Position numbers and translations under genes: made by a program
Source of the DNA: Dipteris shenzhenensis
Taxonomy: Eukaryota; Polypodiophyta; Polypodiopsida; Gleicheniales
Reading direction: 5' to 3' (one strand)
NCBI GenBank assembly: GCA_047967505.1
Contig: CM106539.1
Length of the DNA stretch: 64,000 bases
Notes under the pieces: model-generated
Seen by the model: only the letters and a program-made list of their open reading frames with translations
What the model was told of the DNA's origin: nothing
The model's database searches: none
Shown here: one piece after another, positions 58,250-64,000 of the stretch
How positions within the stretch are numbered: position 1 is the first letter of the stretch
Layout of the letters: each line of letters begins with the position of its first letter

Positions 58250-60099
58250 CTCATTCAAATCATCCTTGTTGTCCTCGTCCTGTTGGCCTGATCCTTGGTC
58301 CTCATGAGCTATGCCTTCTCCTTGACCCTCATCACGTGCGTCTGATCCCTAGCCCTGGTGATCGCTCACCTTCGGTGATGGGACACTCGAGCTTTGACCC
58401 AAAGAGTGAACCATATAAATTGAAAATTAGATTGGAACTTAAAGAATAAAACAATTTAAAAAGTGAGATTACAAGTAGGAGTAGACTTATACTGTGCGAG
58501 CAGCCACCTCAGCCCAATTGAGCATCGCTCCCATTGCCTCTTGCTCAATAAACCACAGCTTTGTTCCTATGCAAAATGCGCATCGCGTCTCTGCATCTAT
58601 AGGAAGATGACCCATCGTAGCTTGCTATGGATCCAATTTACGAGAGTTAGAGTTAGATAAAGTGCATGTAATATGTAGTAAAACAAATAGAACAATACAT
58701 TAAATGAGAAGAAGTAGACTTACCACGGTTGCCTCGAATGCCAACCGTCCGCCTGCACTAAAGTGCGAAGTACCTACGGTGTCCAGCCATCTCCTCGCAG
58801 CCCTCCTCTGACCCTTGAACACTTCAGGATGGTCCCTATTCTGCTTCTTGAAGAACTTCCAATCAGCTTTGTCTGCCCAGCTGGGTTTAGCCATCCCCTT
58901 TGCGATGGAAGTACACAAGGTTGATCTACGATGCTTCAAGACCAAACCCATGTGCTCTCGCATATAATTCTCATTAAACTCCCAATTTGGTGGGTTAGGG
59001 TATTTTTGTTTTAATTCATCGATGACCGCCTGCTTCTTTTGGTCATCTTGATACCACCAATCGGTAGCAATGCCGCTCTTGAAGTGATGGCTCATCAACT
59101 GCCTCATGGTGGCCATCACTGCTTTGCCCTTTCTATCTTCTATTATCTCTACGATAGCTGTGATTTGATAGGAGAGGTCCTCGACTAGGTAAGGAGGACT
59201 GATGGTAGTGGCAAAGTCAGAAGGAGTGAAAGATGTGCGAGTGCTTCCACAATAAGGAGTAGCAGTGGGAGTAGGAGAGGGCAAGGGACCTGACTGATAC
59301 TGTGTCTTGGGACCAAGTGGAGACCTGTAGGGATGTGAGTGTGCTGAATCGTCTACATCTCCCGAATCAGCACAACATAAGTGGCCCCTCCTACTCTTCC
59401 TTACCTTACAAAAGGCATGCGCAGGTGATGACCCCTTGGTTGAAGGGGCACGAGGGGATGGCTGGGCAGTAGGTCTAGCCGTTGGTGTAGGAGAGGGAAT
59501 TGTTGAGTTCCTCTGAGATAGCAGAGTGAAGAATCTCACTACCTCCTCATCGGTCATCTGCGCTACAAACTCGTCGAGACTCTCGACAAAGCCATGTGCT
59601 ACTAGCAAAGGAGTTTCCTGAGGGGTAGTCATAGTGCTATGTCTGAGAGGAGTCAGAGTAGGGGCAGTTGCAATGCTAGGTCCGAGAGGAGTCGGACCAG
59701 GAGTAGTTGCAGTGCTACATCCGAGAGGAGTTAGAGTCCCCTCAGGTGTAGCTCGGGGGGGTCACTATGTATAAACCCTCTATATCACGTGCGTTCAAGG
59801 CCTATTTCTAAAATCCCTTATCTGTAAAATTTTCATTAATAAAATGTACCCTTTTTCTATACAAATCTGTAAATTTTTTCCAAAATTGTTTTAAATACTC
59901 CCTTATGTAAATTAACTTTTGTATAATTTAGATATTAAAAATGTCCTTCTGTTGAACTCACGTGATAGGGTTACATATGATGAGTGACCCCCCCGAGAGG
60001 TGTAGCCTGAGAGGAATCAAAGTCCTCTAGAGCATAGAGATCGTGATGTCTCCTCCTACAAGGCTGTCCGTACTCGTCGGACGTGCGACGTGATCCCAT
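58244..60099 (-). pseudogene. TnpA-like (transposase_24-type) gene of CACTA B, interrupted by a MITE
   Basis: The start is inferred at ATG 60099 (MGSRRTSDEY). After about 30 codons the MITE (59752-59997) interrupts the frame. From about 59740 it resumes through Pro/Thr-rich sequence into an open stretch 59632-58700: LDEFVAQMTDEEVVRFFTLL, a Ser/Pro linker, SPPYLVEDLSYQITAIVEII, MRQLMSHHFKSGIATDWWYQ, HRRSTLCTSIAKGMAKP and HFSAGGRLAFEAT, then a perfect GTAAGT donor near 58717. This is the basic DNA-binding type of block of transposase_24 proteins. Later exons (about 58500-58620) and the acidic end EDNKDDLNEQ finish at TAG 58244-58246. The protein probably binds the TCGCTATATAGCGA repeats and helps TNP2. 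Apart from the MITE it is better kept than the copy in A. Confidence 0.75.
59752..59997. mobile_element. MITE copy 2, 246 bp, 8-bp target duplication
   Basis: Starts CTCGGGGGGGTCAC and ends GTGACCCCCCCGAG. AGGTGTAG occurs just before (59744-59751) and just after (59998-60005). The matching stretch of element A (about 11270-11300) lacks the insert, which confirms the boundaries. The interior matches copy 1 in reverse. Confidence 0.95.
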
Positions 60100-60129
60100 G
60101 TCCAACATAGACACAAACACGAAAACAAA

Positions 60130-61830
60130 AAACAAAAAACAAACATAAGCATAGGCATAGGCAAATACATATGCTTATGATCAAAAGAGGAAAATACGAC
60201 ATGCTCATGAGAGAAGGAAAAGAGGAAAAAGAGGGAGGAAAGTGAAAAAGAGATTGAAAGAGGGAGACATATGCTCATGCATAAGCATAAGCATAAGCAT
60301 AAGAGAAGGAGACATATGCTCATTCTTATGCTTATGCATGAGCATAAGAGAAGGAGACATATGCTTATGCTTATGCATGAGCATAAGAGCATGAGCATGA
60401 AAGAGAAGAAAGAGGGGGTAAAAGAGGAAAAGCAATTCAAATAGGGCAAAGAGGAAAAGAGGAGAAGGAGAAGGAGAAGGAGACATATGCTTATGCTTAT
60501 GCATGAGCATAAGAGCAGGAGCATGAAAGAGGGAAAAGAGGGGGGAAAAGAGGGAGGAAAAGAGGAAAAGAGATTCAAAGAGGGGAAAGAGGAAAAGAGG
60601 AGAAGGAGAAGGAGAAGGAGAAGGAGACCTATGCTCATGCTTATGCATGTGCATATGTCTCCTTCTCTTATGCTCATGCATAAGCATAAGCATGAGCATA
60701 TGTCTTCTCTTATGTTTATGCTTATGCTTATGCATAAGAGGAGACATATGCTCATGCATAAGCATAAGAGAAGGAGCCATATGCTCATGCTTATGCTTAT
60801 GCATGAGCATAAGAGAAAGAGACATATGCTCATGCTTATGCATGAGCATAAGAGCATGAGCATGAAAGAGGGGAAAGAGGGGGGAAAAGAGGGAGGAAGA
60901 GAGGAAGAGAGATTCAAAGAGGGGAAAGAGGGAAAGAGGAGAAGGAGAAGGAGAAGGAGACATATGCTCATGCTTATGCATGAGCATATTTCTCCTTCTC
61001 TTATGCTCATGCATAAGCATAAGCATGAGCATATGTCTCCTTCTCTTATGCTTATGATTATGCTTATGCATAAGAGGAGACATATGCTCATGCATAAGCA
61101 TAAGCATAAGAGAAGGAGACATATGCTCATGGTTATGCTTATGCATGAGCATAAAAGAAAGAGACATATGCTCATGCTTATGCTTATGCTTGTGCATGAG
61201 CATAAGAGCATGAGCATGAAAGAGGGGAAAGAGGGGAGAAAAGAGGGAGGAAAAGAGGAAGAGAGATTCAAAGAGGGGAAAGAGGAAAAGAGAAGGAGAT
61301 GGAGAAGGAGACATATGATCATGCTTATGCATGAGCATATGTCTCCTTCTCTTATGCTCATGCATAAGCATAAGCATGAGCATATGTCTCCTTCTCTTAT
61401 GTTTATGCTTATGCTTATGCATGAGCATAAGAGAAAGGGACATATGCTCATGCTTATGCTTATGCTTATGCATGAGCAGAAGAGCATGAGCATGAAAGAG
61501 GGGAAAGAGGGGGGAAAAGAGGGAGGAAAAGAGGAAGAGAGATTCAAAGAGGGGAAAGAGAAAAAGAGGAGAAGGAGAAGGAGAAGGAGACATATGGTCA
61601 TGCTTATGCATGGGCATATGTCTCCTTCTCTTATGCTTATGCTTATGCTTATGCATAAGAGGAGACATATGCTCATGCATAAGCATAAGCATGAGAGAAG
61701 GAGACATATACTCATGCTTATGCTTATGCATGAGCATAAGAGAAAGAGACATCTGCTCATGCCTATGCTTATGCTTATGCATGAGCATAAGAGCATGAGC
61801 ATGAAAGAGGGGAAAGAGGGGGGAAAGAAG
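60130..61830. repeat. purine/palindrome block of CACTA B
   Basis: About five higher-order units of roughly 280-360 bp run from GAGCATGAAAGAGGGGAAAG through AGATTCAAAGAGGGGAAAGAGG and GAGAAGGAGAAGGAGACATA to inverted CATATGCTCATGCTTATGCA/TGCATGAGCATAT pairs. Frames of about 460 aa (plus) and 590 aa (minus) are open right through because the sequence is low complexity; they read as Met-Leu-His-Lys and Ser-Leu-Phe repeats and are not accepted as genes. Confidence 0.9.
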
Positions 61831-62305
61831 GAGGGAAAGAGGAAGAAGTTAGAGGAAGGAGGAGTTTAGCAACTTCTCAAAGAGATTAAATTGAGGAGAC
61901 AAGGAGAAAGAGAAGGAAGAGATACAAAAAAGACTAGAAGAGGTGAGTCTTCTTTCTTTCACAAAATCTCATTTTTTGACTTCACTCCTTTGAAATCAAG
62001 CATGAAAACTAGCACATAGCCTTAGCAATACAAGGAGAAACATGCTTCAACAGTCACAAAATGAAATCTCACAAAAAATGAACCTACATTGTTCAAAGAG
62101 ACTCACCTTCTTGAAAAACTTCTTTTCAAGAAAGCAAAGAGGGAGAAGGGTGGAGAGGGAGCACAAGTGTTAGGAGAGGGGTGAGTAGTGGTGAGGAGTG
62201 GAGAATAGAGTGGGAGGTAGTCAGATATAGCTGGGAGGAGAGATTGCAGCTTACAATAGAGATTGCTAAAGAAAGCGCCGCGTCGCGAGGTTCGGGTTTT
62301 AACCC
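61831..62305. other. CACTA B interior between repeat block and palindrome cluster
   Basis: Aligns in parts with 13129-13200 and 13890-14030 of A (GAGGAGTTTAG, GTGTTAGGAGAGGGG, GAGTGGAGAATAGAG). No gene is seen. It probably contains the TNP2 promoter and leader. Confidence 0.6.
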
Positions 62306-62307
62306 AC

Positions 62308-62453
62308 AACGTCACTATATAGCGATGTTGGTCAGTCGCTATATAGTGACACTTTTATTTAAAAGCGTCGCTATATAGCGATAGAATAGAACAAATCGTC
62401 ACTATATAGCGACGGAACAGGTCAAAACGTCGCTATATAGCGACGCTTCAGGA
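62308..62453. promoter_or_regulatory. internal palindrome cluster upstream of TNP2 (B)
   Basis: Five copies of the motif, including AACGTCGCTATATAGCGACG, end about 100 bp before the TNP2 ATG. The number and spacing resemble A, so the internal cluster is an inherited part of the element. Confidence 0.7.
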
Positions 62454-62550
62454 CACTTTATGTTTAAAGTTAAAAAAGAAGCTCATAGATGCTATTTTAT
62501 AACTGTTAATATATTTCCTTGTAACTTATGTTGTGATTTAATAAGTGCAG

Positions 62551-64000
62551 ATGGAAGGGACGTCGTCCGATGATGCACCAATGCCCGGGAGCACAAAGTG
62601 GCTTACGAAGAGGTTATATTGTCATTGCACTCATTGCAAGCAAGAAGTACGACATCAACGTCATATTATCATGTGCCACTTGCGAATGTATGGGGAGGAG
62701 CCTGAACCAGTACCCATCGTTGGTGTTGCACGTGTTGATGGATTATCGGTAAGTCAAAGCTATTTAAGTTCGCAGTTAATATTGGATACCATTATGGTAC
62801 GAAACCTTGAGACAAGATCTTATATTTACACGAAATCTTAAAATAGGATGAGGAGGCTGATGAGGGTACGCATATACCTTCACACTTTGAGCAAGACTAT
62901 AGTCTCCCGGATGATGACAAGGGTATGGTCGACATGATGGATTCTATTTTTAGGGGCACTACATCCCATGTACACGTGATGTCAACGTCTGAGGTCAAAA
63001 TGTGAGAGTTGTAATCAACACAATTGTATGACGGTGCTAGGATGTCTAAACTACATGGTTGTCTCTCAATCTTGAATCTACAAGTAAAGTATGGGTGGTC
63101 GGATACAAGTGTCTCGGCCTTAATGAGGTTGGCTCTTGCATTAATTTGACTCATTATTTGGATATTGTTTGTTTTGAGAATCATCATGTATGGATTAGTG
63201 TACCGAATCATCATTATTTGAAGCCTATGTATGTTTGAATTGTGATAGGTTGCTCCAGAAGATGTTGCCTGCACCAAATACCATGCCCGCATCAAGAGAT
63301 GAAGTGAAAAAGATGCTAACAACAGTGGGTATGGATTATGATACCATCCATGCTTGCCGTAATGATTGTATTCTCTTTCGTCGTGAGCATGGAGATTTGG
63401 CTAGTTGTCCGAAGTGTGGGGAACAACGATATAGAGATGACTTGCAAGGTGAGCAGATACCGGTAAAGGTCTTGAGACACTTTCCCATCATTGCAAGAAT
63501 ACAACACATGTTCCGATGCAAATCCATAGCGGAGTTGATGACATGGCATGCATCTCGTTGGTCCACTGATGACACATTGATGATCCCACATATTGTGCAG
63601 CTTGGAAGCACATAGACAATCAGTGGTTGGACTTTGCGAGGGAGCCATACAACTTACATCTTGGGCTTGCCATGGACAGTGTGAATCCTTTCGAATTACG
63701 CTCGACATCTTGGTCGACATGGCCCATAGTCATGGTGAATTACAATATCCCACCATGGCTAACAATAAAAAAGGGACACCTCATGCTTGCACTACTTGTG
63801 CCAAGGAAGTACAAGGCAAAAAATATGGACGTGTACATCGCACCTTTGATAGAGGAGTTACAGATATTATGGAGAGGAGTGTGGGTCTTTGATATTTCCA
63901 GAGCTCCTAGACATACCAATGATATTTTGGTCATGGGTATCTTGATGTGGACCATGCATGACTACCCAGGATATGGAGAGTGCGTAGGTACGTGGTTGTG
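62551..64000 (+). pseudogene. TNP2 transposase of CACTA B, 5' part with catalytic core
   Basis: The start is ATG 62551 (MEGTSSDDAPMPGSTKW), directly after a GTGCAG acceptor. Exon 1 ends at 62748 (GTAAGT), exon 2 runs 62847-63127 and exon 3 starts at 63249. Motifs in order: YCHCTHCKQEV; FRGTTSHVHVM; LNLQVKYGWSDTSVSALM; then CRNDCILFR, CPKCGEQRYRDD, FPIIARIQHMFRCKS and WHASRWSTDD. After a frameshift near 63580 the Transposase_21 core follows: LHLGLAMDSVNPFELRS, MVNYNIPPWLTIKKGHLML and VYIAPLIEELQILWRGVWVF. The Asp of the G-x3-DSVNPF motif, part of the presumed DDE centre, is present. Two stops near 63003-63015 (CGA to TGA, CAA to TAA by comparison with A) add to the decay. The C-terminal half lies beyond the window. 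Confidence 0.9.

Larger units (their letters stand above)
57692..64000. mobile_element. CACTA transposon B (continues past the window)
   Basis: The left end CACTACAAGGCATAGGCCCT is followed by the same parts as element A in the same order: palindrome cluster, hairpin, two-copy repeat, CTA run, minus-strand TnpA-like gene, purine/palindrome block, internal palindrome cluster and plus-strand TNP2. The right end is outside the window. Unlike A it retains the Transposase_21 core, and it carries a MITE in its TnpA-like gene. The shared plan shows that the divergent gene order is the family's normal structure, not a rearrangement of one copy. Confidence 0.92.

Noticed and set aside
60027-61869. Frames of about 460-590 codons on both strands
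   Set aside because: The longest frames in the window, but repeat-encoded and mirrored on both strands, so not evidence of a gene.

Overview
The window looks like transposon-rich nuclear DNA of a land plant with a large genome. The evidence is a laccase-type multicopper oxidase remnant, plant-type CACTA (En/Spm) transposase genes with DUF4216/DUF4218-type C-terminal regions, Ty1-copia and Ty3-gypsy elements primed by initiator tRNA-Met, GT-AG introns, and long GA, CA and CTA microsatellites. I cannot name the species. A non-flowering lineage is possible but not shown. I found no intact single-copy host gene, no tRNA or rRNA gene and no prokaryotic signature.

Layout. 0-0.8 kb: minus-strand laccase pseudogene. 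2.3-4.3 kb: old minus-strand CACTA TNP2 relic. 5.5-9.2 kb: decayed gypsy start (primer-binding site, gag and a trace of protease), cut by a CACTA element at 9,185. 9.2-16.9 kb: CACTA element A. 17.0-22.05 kb: tandem array of about 28 monomers of roughly 182 bp with a three-monomer higher-order pattern. 22.1-26.4 kb: purine-rich leader and microsatellite tract with repeated TATA/leader modules, a quadruplex-type G-rich minisatellite and GA/GGCCGCGGCC modules. 26.5-33.8 kb: a large decayed multi-exon gene with a DGQH(R/W)-motif region followed by three tandem copies of a Ulp1-like (C48-type) cysteine-peptidase domain. 35.4-36.5 kb: gypsy reverse transcriptase relic. 38.19-43.73 kb: structurally complete copia element with both LTRs and a 5-bp target duplication, coding regions decayed. 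44.2-44.8 kb: gypsy integrase relic. 46.8 kb: a 248-bp MITE. 47.8-52.2 kb: local duplications with ankyrin-repeat, coiled-coil and Cys-rich fragments. 53.9-56.8 kb: a scrambled second copia element. 56.8-57.5 kb: unrecognised Cys-rich ORF. 57.69 kb to the window end: CACTA element B, whose TnpA-like gene carries a second copy of the MITE.

How the parts relate. Elements A and B belong to one CACTA family and share an unusual plan: a TnpA-like (transposase_24-type) gene on the minus strand and TNP2 on the plus strand, transcribed away from a central purine/palindrome block. Clusters of the palindrome TCGCTATATAGCGA lie at the outer ends and also just upstream of TNP2. Element A has lost the Transposase_21 core; B keeps it but runs off the window. 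Many coding breaks are C-to-T (or G-to-A) changes, such as CGA to TGA, CAA to TAA and GAC to AAC. That fits methylcytosine decay of silenced DNA and argues against a variant genetic code.
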